From NCBI GenBank assembly GCA_021234155.1, contig JAJEKV010000015.1, positions 3,382,852 to 3,446,851 on the forward strand: a DNA stretch of 64,000 bases, read 5' to 3'. The stretch is from Isoetes taiwanensis. Lineage: Eukaryota; Streptophyta; Lycopodiopsida; Isoetales; Isoetaceae. Made by a program: the position numbers and the translations under genes. The notes beneath the pieces are model-generated. The model was not told the DNA's origin. It saw only the letters and a list, made by a program, of their open reading frames with translations, and did no database searches. Each line of letters opens with the position of its first letter. The first letter of the stretch is position 1. Of this stretch, positions 46,504 to 55,800 are shown piece by piece.

Positions 46504-46523
46504 GTAGGGCCTTAAGGCCCTAC
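46504..46523. other. Perfect 20-bp palindrome after the RT stop
   Basis: GTAGGGCCTTAAGGCCCTAC is its own reverse complement. It lies 30 bases after the RT stop codon and 85 bases before the right terminal repeat. It may fold in the RNA 3' end as an RT recognition or termination structure. Confidence 0.6.
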
Positions 46524-46608
46524 TCACCTTGTTTCCATTAATTATCACAGCATTCTGGGATAAGGACACCATGGCTCTTCTCTACTACGGTAGGAGGTAG
46601 GTTTTTTT

Positions 46609-47453
46609 ATTATTAAATGATTGATATTTCTTCTGAGGACTTATACTGTATTGGTTGTTAGATGGTATGGCAAGTTGAAGTTGCAATATGTTTAAGGGGG
46701 TTGAAAGCAAGATTGGTCCCTTGGATATTAATACTTAGAAACTATTATATACTTGATATGATAAAAATGCATGAGGTAATAGGGTTAATGTGATGCGAAA
46801 CCAATAAAATAATTAGGGTTTACAGCTGAAAAAAAGCATGGAAGTTCAGCAAACGGAAAAAGATTATTATGCAAAAATGCTAAGTACTGCCTCACTATCG
46901 ATCTCTGGCAGTCGAAAACCTCAAAACTGACGGTATGAAGGACTCGGAACCTAAGCTCCAGTTATATATTGGTCGGATCTTATTTGTGGTAAGTATTGCA
47001 TGTTTTTCTTTCAAGTTTGGCTGGGCCGGTGACTGCCTCCTGGCATCAAACATGCCCAGGAAGAAGGGTGATCTTAATTTTGCTACCAGAAAGAGGATTG
47101 CAGAGGAGAAAAGTAAAGAAGGCAACTCAAAAAAGATTTTTCAGTATAGAAAATCCGCTGCCAAGATTGGTGTAGTTCCTAATGCATCGATTGACAGTGT
47201 CAAAATGGGTATTTCTAATGTACCCTACTCCGCCAATAATCTTGAAGCCAGGGATCCGGCTTTGGATGGGATTGCTGCTAGCTTTCACCAAAAAGGTAAA
47301 AATGCAGATATAGCTGATGGGATCTCTGATTGCTATATTCAAGGGTGCTACGAAAGTGCTAAGGATAAGGATAAAGGAGTAGATTCCAATAACAGCTGTG
47401 CTGAGCGCTCCAAAAAGGTTTGCCCAGCTGGTTCTGTACAGTAATTTATTTAA
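46609..47453 (+). repeat. Terminal direct repeat, right copy
   Basis: Second copy of the first 840 bases of the element, starting at ATTATTAAATGATTG. It is followed by unrelated sequence, so it is a partial head-to-tail unit or an LTR-like end. Confidence 0.85.
46935..47444 (+). CDS. Small ORF in the right terminal repeat
   Basis: A 169-codon frame from an ATG at 46935 to a TAA at 47442-47444. It begins MKDSEPKLQLYIGRILFVVS and continues through an internal Met (MPRKKGDLNFAT) into the same basic protein as the left repeat, ending SKKVCPAGSVQ. The N-terminal hydrophobic stretch could be a chance upstream extension. The internal Met at about 47053 is the likelier start. It would encode the N-terminal exon of ORF1 if a second full unit followed, but none does. 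Confidence 0.45.
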   Translation: MKDSEPKLQLYIGRILFVVSIACFSFKFGWAGDCLLASNMPRKKGDLNFATRKRIAEEKSKEGNSKKIFQYRKSAAKIGVVPNASIDSVKMGISNVPYSANNLEARDPALDGIAASFHQKGKNADIADGISDCYIQGCYESAKDKDKGVDSNNSCAERSKKVCPAGSVQ

Positions 47454-48454
47454 TAAAGTAGATATGGTCCTAAGACCAATTGTATAAGTTTTAAGCAGAG
47501 TACCAAAATCAAAATATCAAAATATCTGTTTGTGATACTGACAGCAGTCCAAAAAGTTATCTCTGTAAGTACTTGAGCTGCAGATCTGCTTCTCAGGGAC
47601 GTCATGCCACATCAAGCACGTCTTGCAATGTGAAATCTGGGACCTCTCTCTTGCCAAACATCGTGAGTAAGTGGTCCAAATCCTCTGCAGTGTAGTTTGT
47701 GAAATCAAGAAGAACCAGAACATGAGCTTGCCTTTTTTGTTACAAATTCTCAAAATACGGTTTGAGGTTGTTGAACCTCCACACCTCCTTGTTGTTCATC
47801 ACCCTTTTGATAGCTTTTGCATGAACCAATTCCCTTCTCAATTGCTTAAAAATATTTTCCTGTTCAAGCTTGGACAGCTGTGAGAATTCTTCGTCCTCAT
47901 ACTCTGCCACACCCATCATTCTCTCTCCACTTCCTGTATTATTGAGTCTCTTCATTTCTCCTGTGTAAAACATCATCAAAGACATTTAGGTTAGTAAGAA
48001 AGAAATCAAAACTGCCATGGAATCTACCAATTTTATCCCATGACCTGTCATAATTCTTTCCTCTAACCATTTTATGAGCCGCTGCTGTATCTGCAATTAA
48101 ATAGATGAATTCTTTTTTAATCCAAACCAAGGATGGACTCTTCCCCCCTATCTGAACTCGGTTCCTATGTTTCCACAGAATCCAGCATGCCATTGTTCTA
48201 AGCGTGTTTAAAAATCTGCTATTAGTATCCATGAACCTGAGAAGGTTATTTTCTGTAATGGATCCCTGATTTATTTGTGCTGACCAACTCCAGAACTCAG
48301 CAATTTTCTGACATGTAAACACATGATTAGAAGATTCTCTTTGGCCACAATGTAATGGGCATAATGGTGAAACTGAATTGTCATATTTGGCCCTTTTATC
48401 ATTTGTTTGCAAGCTCTGATGCAATAACAACCATCTGAATGTTTTAAGCTTGTT
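47454..48454 (-). mobile_element. LINE fragment (zinc-binding C-terminal region) in Harbinger copy 2
   Basis: Minus strand from 48454: LKTFRWLLLHQSLQTNDKRA, then CPLHCGQRESSNHVFTCQK, then FWSW...MACWILWKHRNRV. This is the RT-associated zinc domain and following W-I-L-W-K-x-R-N segment of L1-type plant LINEs. It begins exactly at the right target duplication (48452-48465), as expected for a 5'-truncated LINE. Its own 3' end may be the (TAAA)n tail at 40141-40170, the retroelement having later inserted within it. Confidence 0.6.
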
Positions 48455-48649
48455 AGCAGCCAGGAGTAGGATGGAAGATGCACATGAAAAACTACTGTTG
48501 TCTTCCAAATAATCTTCTCCATCCATTACTGCCATAGGATCTTCGAGCTCGTTTTCTTGGATCAGATCCAAGCAAAATTTCTGCATTGCTAAACCTAGCA
48601 CAATAGCCTTAAGAAGCATTGCAATCATAACTAAAATGACCAGATCCAT
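47517..48649 (-). pseudogene. Chimeric ORF: Harbinger exon fused in frame to LINE zinc domain
   Basis: From the ATG at 48649 (MDLVILVMIAMLLKAIVLGL) the minus-strand frame reads Harbinger N-terminal sequence up to LLLAANKL. It then runs without a stop into the LINE domain and ends at 47939. A further frame, 47740-47985, overlaps it (KLEQENIFKQLRRELVHAKA) and continues the same kind of protein after a frameshift or intron. Whether it is expressed is unknown. I treat it as an accidental fusion with an open frame of about 236 codons. Confidence 0.5.
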
Positions 48650-48890
48650 GCTTGAATGCCGCGGTCGGTGATGAAGTCTTGCCTCAATGGTGTAAGAAAT
48701 GGCTTTCTTATAGAAATCGGCCTGAAATGGGACGCGGGAAGCCTGCATGGGAGAACTCAAAATATCCCATATCTTAAATTTTGAAGAATGGTTGAAGAAC
48801 AAATTATCCCATATGGCATGGCTAACCGGAATCGAATTGGAGGGAAAAAATCCGGCAGGGAGGTCGAAAACTGCTCGAAACGACCCCTGT
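48466..48890 (-). mobile_element. PIF/Harbinger copy 2, N-terminal half
   Basis: The minus strand encodes the same leader as copy 1: IWDNLFFNHSSKFKIWDIL upstream, then MDLVILVMIAMLLKA and NELEDPMAVMDGEDYLED, against MDPVVLGMIAMLLRA and NELEDPMNLFDGDDLQE in copy 1 (22084-22548). It is separated from its transposase half by the 8.3-kb insertion. Confidence 0.7.
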
Positions 48891-49011
48891 TAGGACTCGA
48901 GAGAAGCTCGTCTATGATCTTCTCTCGAGCTATCTTTGATATTTTGTGTCTCTAGTCGTGATCTGACGAGAGGAAAAAAAAAAATTCAATCATGTGGGGA
49001 GACCCTAAGAG

Positions 49012-49060
49012 AGGGGAGGGAGGGAGGGAGGGAGGGAGGGAGGAGGGAGAGAGAGAGCAA
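49012..49060. repeat. (GGGA)n microsatellite
   Basis: About eight GGGA units followed by GAGAGA. Similar runs sit next to LINE ends at 5325-5350 and 22739-22765, so a LINE tail is possible, but no terminal motif is visible here. Confidence 0.7.
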
Positions 49061-51472
49061 AGCATTGCATTGCTTTGCTTTTCTTTTGTGCACGATTTGT
49101 ACATATATAATAGAAGAGAAATAAGGTTTAGTTATAGCGGTTTACTCGTATTGTAGTGGATTAAGTTGCTCGAGAAGTACAGAAGGTTGAATTGGCAAAG
49201 GACTTAGAATCCTTGTAGATCTTCTTGTTCCAAATTAGAGTAACCAGATTGCCAAAGGACTTAAAATCTTTTTTGATCACCTTCAAAATCAATATCAATA
49301 TTAAACCATCTCATTTCTCCTACAGCTTCCGATCCACTTTACTCTTCGTTATGATATGCATGTGCCGGATTTGGTGTTTGGAAGCCTACCTGAGGAGTGA
49401 TGGATGAAATGGGCATGCACTATGTCCATTAAGCGCGTGGGAAAATCCTCTCAACATAACATTCAGTGGAAGGTGGATCGTTTCTTTGCTCCGCTCAGAA
49501 GAGCTAGCATTCTGTTTTAGTAGGCCAAAAGGTAAGAAGATAGTCACACTTCCCCAACAACATAACTGCTTTAAACAATGGTTGTTTTGTCCTTCCCGAA
49601 ATTGCCTTCGGTTCTCGTCTTATGCCATGCCTAATTCAATTCTAAGTCATGCATGACATGATCCATCTGGTTGTCATTCAAAGAAGGAGATGTGATAGCC
49701 CCTATCGTATGTATTGTATTGGAGGAGGAATTTGTACCCCCGCACGTGAATTGTGATTCCATTATTCTAACTGACTAAACTATTCTGACCACTCTAGCAA
49801 AACATAAGCATAAGTAAGGTTTAATTAATTAATTTGTGTGCTCGCCTCTTCTTTTCTTTCTCTTCGTCTTTTCCCAGTTAATCACATGACACATATGGTG
49901 ATTAACTTAAACATGGCAAAACAAAGTACAAAGAACGAAAAATAGCGCACCTGCGAGACGAGAAAGTCTTTGTCCACGATACTCATATGGCTATGACTTT
50001 TTTTCCTTAGTCTGGATCTTCTTCCTAAAATCCCTTATAGGGATATGGTGTCTTGTGTGGTTAATATGAGACTCTGAATGAAGAATTTTTTGTTTCATTA
50101 GCTTATCTCTAATGTTGTTTCCCCTCCCTTTCCTTAAGAAAAAGTTTTCTATTGGATATCTCTATTTTTTCTTTGGAATTAGACCCACCATAGGGTAGTT
50201 TATAAGTAGATATTTCACATATTGGGTTAGCTTTCATCTTTTCTCTTATGTCAAACGGAAAGGGATTCTCTTCAACGATAGGTGTAGAATCACCATTGGG
50301 TGTGCAAAATTAAACGTTCAGTATGGTATGGGTATTATACGTAGTTAAAATATTAATACCATATGCATACCTCTCATTTAAAAAGTACTTTAAATATATT
50401 TTTTGAAATTATAAAATACTTATTAAATACGTAAAATACGTAGTTTATGTACAGTACATTAAGTACTTATTGTAATTTTTTAGAACTAGTATTTCTTATA
50501 TTATAGTTGAAATAGTTGCAATAACAACTTGCATGAAGAACTTCAAGTTTTAAATAACGAACCATAATATATTACTCTAGAAAATTATTTCTCAAAGTTT
50601 TCAATCCAAAACATGTCTATTTAAGAGTTATATCTCCTCATATTCTAGTTCGCAATCTACACCCACAGAGAAATAAATTTAAGTAATTGTTGCTCATTTG
50701 TTGCATCCGAAGCTATTAATCGCTGCTGACCTCTGTATGTCTTTCCTGGCATGAATGCAAGGTACTGGAGTATTAAGGAGAAGGTCTGCCTCCTGCCATG
50801 CCAAAACAAGGAGAAAGGTGGGTCTGCATCTCCATATCCATTCTGATTCGGTAGCTAGGGTAAGAAGCAAGAGGAGAAACACAGAGGTTTTGGGTTTTTA
50901 TTTGCAAGAATATGGGTTTTTTTTTTCTTCTTCTTTTTTAAACTAGAATTCTATAATTTCCCTAATGTCTAAAGTCTCCTAATGTGTTTTTCTACTCCTA
51001 TTCTATAATTTATAATAATAATGTATTTTTCCTAATGTATAATTTTATCAATTCTATTGGTCTAATGTCATTTGGACATTTTTTTTAAAGTACGTATTAT
51101 ACGTATTGTATGTATTAATACGTTAAGTGCGGTAGTAATAAAACAAGAGCTCAATTTGATCCAACTTATAGGTATAGTACGTATAGTACTGTGAGGAAGG
51201 TACCGGACGTATGTAAACGTAAAGTACAGGTACGTAAACAACACTGGCAAAAACTGAGTATTGACCTTCTAGGGATTGCCACATTAGAACCACAACATCG
51301 TAAAGGATCATTGCCTTGTGAGCCAAACAATCGTGTCATCCTAGAAGACCAAGCATAAAAGAGAAAAATCTGAGGTGGGGTGCCTTCCTCGAATTCGAAG
51401 CTTGGTTTGCTACCTCTCTGACATTGACATGAAGGAGGGCTCTGGCAGAACGTTGATCGACTCGCCTCTTAA
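49061..51472. other. 2.4 kb anonymous AT-rich sequence
   Basis: No gene was recognised. TACGTA/GTAC-rich patches occur at 50335-50470 and 51085-51245. Frames on both strands are short and without motifs. Confidence 0.35.
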
Positions 51473-51535
51473 AAAAGAGCAAGTCTAGATTTAAACACGA
51501 ATTTGACATGAATAAAGTAGCATCACGCCACAATA
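51473..51535. repeat. Second copy of the 62-bp segment from 4126
   Basis: Near-identical to 4126-4187 in the same orientation. It is isolated here, with no rRNA or tRNA nearby, so it is either a separate small organelle insertion or a copy carried by a repeat. Confidence 0.75.
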
Positions 51536-51593
51536 TTAATTCTTTTGGTGAATGAATATTGTTTCTCATCCATCCAAAAAAGATAAGAAAAAA

Positions 51594-51634
51594 GCAAAAA
51601 AAAAAAAAAAAAAAAAGGGAAAAAAAAAAAAAAC
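51594..51634. repeat. Interrupted poly(A) run
   Basis: A run of about 23 A, GGG, then about 14 A. It may be a retroposed tail, but no source gene was seen to its left. Confidence 0.7.
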
Positions 51635-51639
51635 CCTAA

Positions 51640-52700
51640 AAACTTCAAGCTATATACTTGAGGAACAAGTCATGGAAAAGGTTGCTATTTGCTTGATCCC
51701 GGAGGGGTGCACTCAGTAAAAACCGTAGAAAACATGTGAGTGTACGGGAGGGAGTTTTTTTGGGGCCAAAACCGTACCCATATATGGAAGGGGGTATTTT
51801 TCTTGATTGAATTCGTATATATATAAGAGAAATATGGTAGGGGTATATAAAATATAAGGTATATTTTCTTAGGAAATTTCCGTATGAGGGATAATTTTTC
51901 TTAACCCTATGCACGCACATGTCATATAGACTTTACATTAGGTGCACCCCCTGGGGCTTGATCCGCAGCGTGTCAACAAAAACCAAAATACAAGATTCGA
52001 ACTTATCTGGGCTGGTTTCCTTTTTATTTTTAGCCATATTTACCTTTTGCCCATCAATGTTGGCCTTTATTCATATTTGCCTTTCATTTGAGCTTTTAAT
52101 CAAAGTTTATAGAAAAAATTCGAGTCTTTGATCAACACTCTTTATTTATAATTACTGGATTTTTAAGAAAAACGCCTCTAATTTGCCAGATTTTATGATA
52201 TTTTTACAAAATTTGGTCAAGAAATTTGCGAACATTCTTTTTATCAAATCGCATATTTCTAAATTTTCAAAAATTCTGCGGAGGAATCCCTAATTTTGGC
52301 ACTTGCTTATGCTATACTTATAGCCACTTGTTGGTTGGCTATTTAAAAATATGGAAGAAATAGGACAACTAAACAAAGGGTGAACAATCAAAGCACCATT
52401 GAATGCCTATAAAAGCCCAACTTGCATGTTTGTCTATGTCTTGTTAGATATGTCAATTGTAATGCATATTGTACATGTTTTAATACATTAGCATTTTGTT
52501 TATTTTCATGTTGACATTGTTTTAAAATTTGGTGTTAATTGACACACTTCTAAATTTCTAGCATCTCATTTGACATATTTTATACATCATTGACACGCAT
52601 TTTCTCAAACAAAAAATGCTTTTTTTGACACGCTTTCCGCATAAGAGTACCTCTTTGATATATTGTTGACACCCTTTAGGATGCCTCATTAGAACATCCT
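51640..52700. other. Anonymous AT-rich sequence
   Basis: No gene was seen. Phrases built on TTGACAC and TTGACATATT recur at 52510-52680. Confidence 0.3.
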
Positions 52701-52719
52701 AAATCTGGTAATTCAACCG

Positions 52720-53610
52720 GGTAGGAGATCCACATTATCCAGCCAACTACTAGACAATCATGGTCAGATCAGTGGTTGCATAGCTATTAGCTGGCGAGCA
52801 GCAATAGGCCTAGATGGGGAATAGGTAACAGATGTGAGGGTCCTCGTGCAAGCAGGATTTAGATCCCACACTCAACCATTGACCATATCCTCACATTGAG
52901 GACCATGGTTGAAGATAGCAGGAACCGTCGGCAGGACCTATATTGTTGCTTTGTTGACTTCGCGAAGGCTTTTAACACTATGCCTCAGAAAATGTTGTGG
53001 ACAAGATTGCGCCAACTGGGGACTCATGTAAACCCCATGCTAGCCCGCGGCCTACAATGCTACCTGCATTCATATCTGCCCATGAAAAAACGCAGGCTCA
53101 TCGCCTCCATTGGCACAGATGCCCACCATCTCCGAATTGAGACGGGCAGGTGGATTGGAGAGCCACGCCAGGATAGGCTTTGTCAGTGCTGCCAGATGGG
53201 AGCCATTGAGGATGGATGTCACACTTTCCAGAGCTGTCCAACATATGATCAGATCCGACCACGCTACGCTCTCTTGGGCAGGCCCGACGAGCCCCTACAC
53301 GTGATACTGAGCATGGGTTAAGTGCTTTAGGAGCGTATATTCAGGAGATAATGGATCTAAGGATTTAGATATGCCCCCGGACAACCACTTAATGAGTAGA
53401 AAATACTTGATCATGTACTATGTATATTTTGTACAGCTTATCAGGAGTTTTATTGTTGCCACAATTTTTCCCTCAAAAACCCTTAGAGGGAGGGGTTTAT
53501 TAATTCGGGAAGTAATATGACTTCTATGCTCTTGTATTAGGTCCCATAGATCTATTGGTCTTCGAGGATGATAAAAAATATTCAATTCAATTCAATTTAT
53601 TGATGATGTT
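52720..53610 (+). mobile_element. LINE with internal deletion, RT start joined to zinc domain
   Basis: The plus-strand frame at 52896-53321 reads LRTMVEDSRNRRQDLYCCFV then DFAKAFNTMPQKMLWTRL, the N-terminal palm of a LINE RT. It jumps to RRLIASIGTDAHHLRIETGR and CQCCQMGAIEDGCHTFQSCP, the C-terminal Cys/His domain. The catalytic Y-x-D-D part is missing, yet the frame stays open, so the deletion removed a multiple of three bases or occurred between copies. Just upstream, QAGFR-type sequence (52848-52870) precedes in another frame. The element ends with the family terminal motif at 53541-53578 and an ATTCA pentamer tail. Confidence 0.7.
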
Positions 53611-53690
53611 AAAATTGTGAAGAATAATAGCAATTATATTCAATTCAATTCAATTTATTGATGATGTTAAAATTGTGAAGAATAATAGCA
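53579..53690. repeat. Tandem duplication of 58 bp
   Basis: ATTCAATTCAATTCAATTTA then TTGATGATGTTAAAATTGTG is present twice in a row, with units virtually identical. It begins in the LINE tail, so tail plus flank was duplicated. Confidence 0.9.
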
Positions 53691-54035
53691 CATTTAGAGA
53701 ATTGCTGCATTGGAGAATATCTTCTCCATCCCTTTCTAGGAATTAGAGGCATTGGGTGCCGCCTTTGCAAGGTTGATATTTTGTGTAGGGAAGCCCAGCC
53801 CTGTTTCGGCAAAGCTGCAGCGAAGCCCTGTTCAGAAAATCTTAGGGTGTTATGGCAGATGCAGAGAAGGGCGGAGAAAACCCTAGGCTGTTACGGGACT
53901 ACCCTAGGCTGTTACGGGATTGTCTCCATATATTTTCAAGAACACGCGTGTTACTAGCTGATAATAACTGTCCATTCGATGGTCAAGATTCCATGGTCAA
54001 GATTGAATCTTACCGTGGAAAACCGAGGACTAGTG

Positions 54036-54148
54036 CGTTAAGGTGACTCTAATTTGTCAAATTTTATATTTCGGCTCTAGAGTCTAATCAACGTTAAGGT
54101 GACTCTAATTTGTCAAATTTTATATTTCGGCTCTAGAGTCTAATCAAC
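54036..54148. repeat. Tandem duplication of 56 bp
   Basis: Two identical units begin CGTTAAGGTGACTCTAATTT and end GAGTCTAATCAA. Confidence 0.9.
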
Positions 54149-54765
54149 ATTCCCTCAGATATATGTTTCATGCTTTGTTCTACTGCTTATTGTTCTACTG
54201 CTTATTCGTGCTAACGTTTATCATTTGATCCATTGCTCCATCCTTTTGCAATGGCATAGCATGTTGCTGCAAAGGAAATGTATGGGTGCATTATTACTAC
54301 AAAACCAACAATCTTTAAGAGGGTACTAGCCTTTGGATGAAGCTGATCAGAGTAACACATATATAGCTTATGTTCAACATTGTCAAAGCCCCCTTACAGA
54401 TGGAATGCCCAAATATAACGGCTCTTTGATGGAATATGCCCAAATAATTTTGTCCAAACTTACATATACATTTATGACAAGTATGTCCATAAACATCACA
54501 TGGAACCGAACTCTTTTATTGTGAAGAACCAACTTCAAAGTCTCTTCTTCCAACATTTCAATCTTTTTATCATTTGACGACATTTCAGAACGTAACAAAG
54601 TCGGTTAATCTCTAACCCTCCAATTTTCGGATCCAATTATGTTCAAATTAAAAAAAGAAGAAGATATGTTCAGATTTCTTATATTTCTCCATTTTTAAAG
54701 AAAATCCTAAGCTTAAAATCAAACATAAGCACTTGATAGAGAGACATACTTATTCAAAAGAGTCT

Positions 54766-54771
54766 TTTATT
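54766..54771 (-). terminator. Putative polyadenylation signal of AG-peptide gene 1
   Basis: The minus strand reads AATAAA about 175 bases after the stop codon of the gene ending at 54944, a usual distance in plants. Confidence 0.5.
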
Positions 54772-54943
54772 CCATTCATCAAAACAGAAGCTGTACAATG
54801 CGGGCTATGCATGAATGTAACAAATCTGTACCCAAAATGCACGCCATAGCTCCGGCAAAGAATAATCGTTAAGCTAAATCTCAAAAGCAATACTCGATAT
54901 ATGATAGAACTGTAAAAAAATCTCTGTATACGGAAAGGAAAGC

Positions 54944-55153
54944 TCAATTTCGCACTGCGAAAATGGAAGCGACAGCGGCGCCGGCGATGAAAAGCAGAGA
55001 AGGCACAGAAACAAAGGCTGCTCCGGCAATAGGGGCCGGAGCAGGGGAAGAAGCATCGGCTTCTTGAGCAGAAACGAAGCCCATTTCGGAGATCAAAAGG
55101 GCCACAACTACGGCGGCAAAGCTGAGGAAAATAGATGCTCTGTTTCCGGCCAT
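54944..55153 (-). CDS. Arabinogalactan peptide 1
   Basis: An intact 69-residue reading frame from an ATG (55151-55153). An N-terminal signal peptide (about residues 1-29, ending FVSAQ) is followed by a very short mature part with ASSPAPAP, the Ala/Ser-Pro motif whose prolines become hydroxylated and carry arabinogalactan. A hydrophobic C-terminal tail (VPSLLFIAGAAVASIFAV, then R-N) is the expected GPI-anchor signal. AG peptides are among the smallest plant cell-surface proteoglycans and sit on the outer plasma membrane and wall. Length, order and composition are typical. It is intact in a window of broken elements, so it is probably a working host gene. A TATA-like box lies about 110 bases upstream and a poly(A) signal downstream. 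Confidence 0.88.
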   Translation of the reverse strand: MAGNRASIFLSFAAVVVALLISEMGFVSAQEADASSPAPAPIAGAAFVSVPSLLFIAGAAVASIFAVRN

Positions 55154-55264
55154 ATCTGGAGCAAATTGGAGCTTTCGGAGTCCGAATTGAAGAGGAAAAT
55201 AGGCGCAGATCGATCGGGTGCAGAAGCGCAGAGGATCGGATGAAAAATAGTGTCCGATTGAAGG

Positions 55265-55272
55265 ATTAAATA
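55265..55272 (-). promoter_or_regulatory. TATA-like box of AG-peptide gene 1
   Basis: The minus strand reads CTATTTAAT about 110 bases before the start codon, which suits a transcription start some 80 bases upstream of the ATG. Confidence 0.5.
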
Positions 55273-55800
55273 GGAAGAATGGGCGGTTTGGAGCAGAACG
55301 AGGCAGCTAAAATGGGCTGTCGCCCACGTTTGGCTGCGAAATGTACGCGGTTTCCGCGCTGTAGATCCTATTTTCCGGCCGTTTAAAAAAAGGGTTGGTC
55401 GGATTTGATTGCTTTTGACACCTGTGATTTCTTGTGGCGGTTTGTTTTTGGCAGCCGGAACTTACTCCCGGAAAGCCCGTAACGCGGAATAAGGCTGACA
55501 TTTCCACGCCGGAAATCGCTCCCCGCCTTAACTTTCCTCCTCAGAATCTGAACCGAAATGCAAGGAATCTTCCATTGTTATGCAATAGTCAATGCCATAG
55601 TCTTTACGTCTTCATAAAGGCGCCAGAGTTCTTTTACTTGGAAGAATACGCACCTCTTACCTCGAAGGTCCATAACACCAACCCAGTGTTGGCCTTTTGG
55701 CATCAAATGTCAAATTTCACCTTCTCATATGACACTTGTTAAGTGATCACAAAATTGCTCCTTCTATACTGGGGCAACTCAATCATACCTTTGTTTTTGG

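Larger units (their letters stand above)
40171..47453 (+). mobile_element. Penelope-like/unclassified retroelement with terminal direct repeats
   Basis: A unit of 6438 bp starts at 40171 and is followed by a second copy of its first 840 bases (46609-47453). Inside are a spliced-looking ORF1 (last exon 42364-43941) and an RT gene (44291-46474). The RT has a Cys-x-Cys N-terminal region, a palm with KGIPMGFACSPAWCNLYL and RYIDDLNIIN, and a thumb with FDKRNKLPF. There is no integrase, GIY-YIG or APE nuclease. Terminal direct repeats made by head-to-tail partial copies, retained introns and a Y-I-D-D RT are features known for Penelope-like elements. The exact clade is uncertain. I know closely similar RTs mainly from aquatic invertebrates. 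Near-identity of the repeats suggests fairly recent activity. Confidence 0.6.

Noticed and set aside
40171-46608. Hammerhead ribozyme in the retroelement terminal repeats, as reported for some Penelope-like elements
   Set aside because: I looked for CTGATGA...GAAA with a matching NUH site and found no convincing set.
55434-55742. 102-codon plus-strand frame divergent from AG-peptide gene 1
   Set aside because: It lies in the promoter region, shows no motif, and its first half has an equally long antisense frame.
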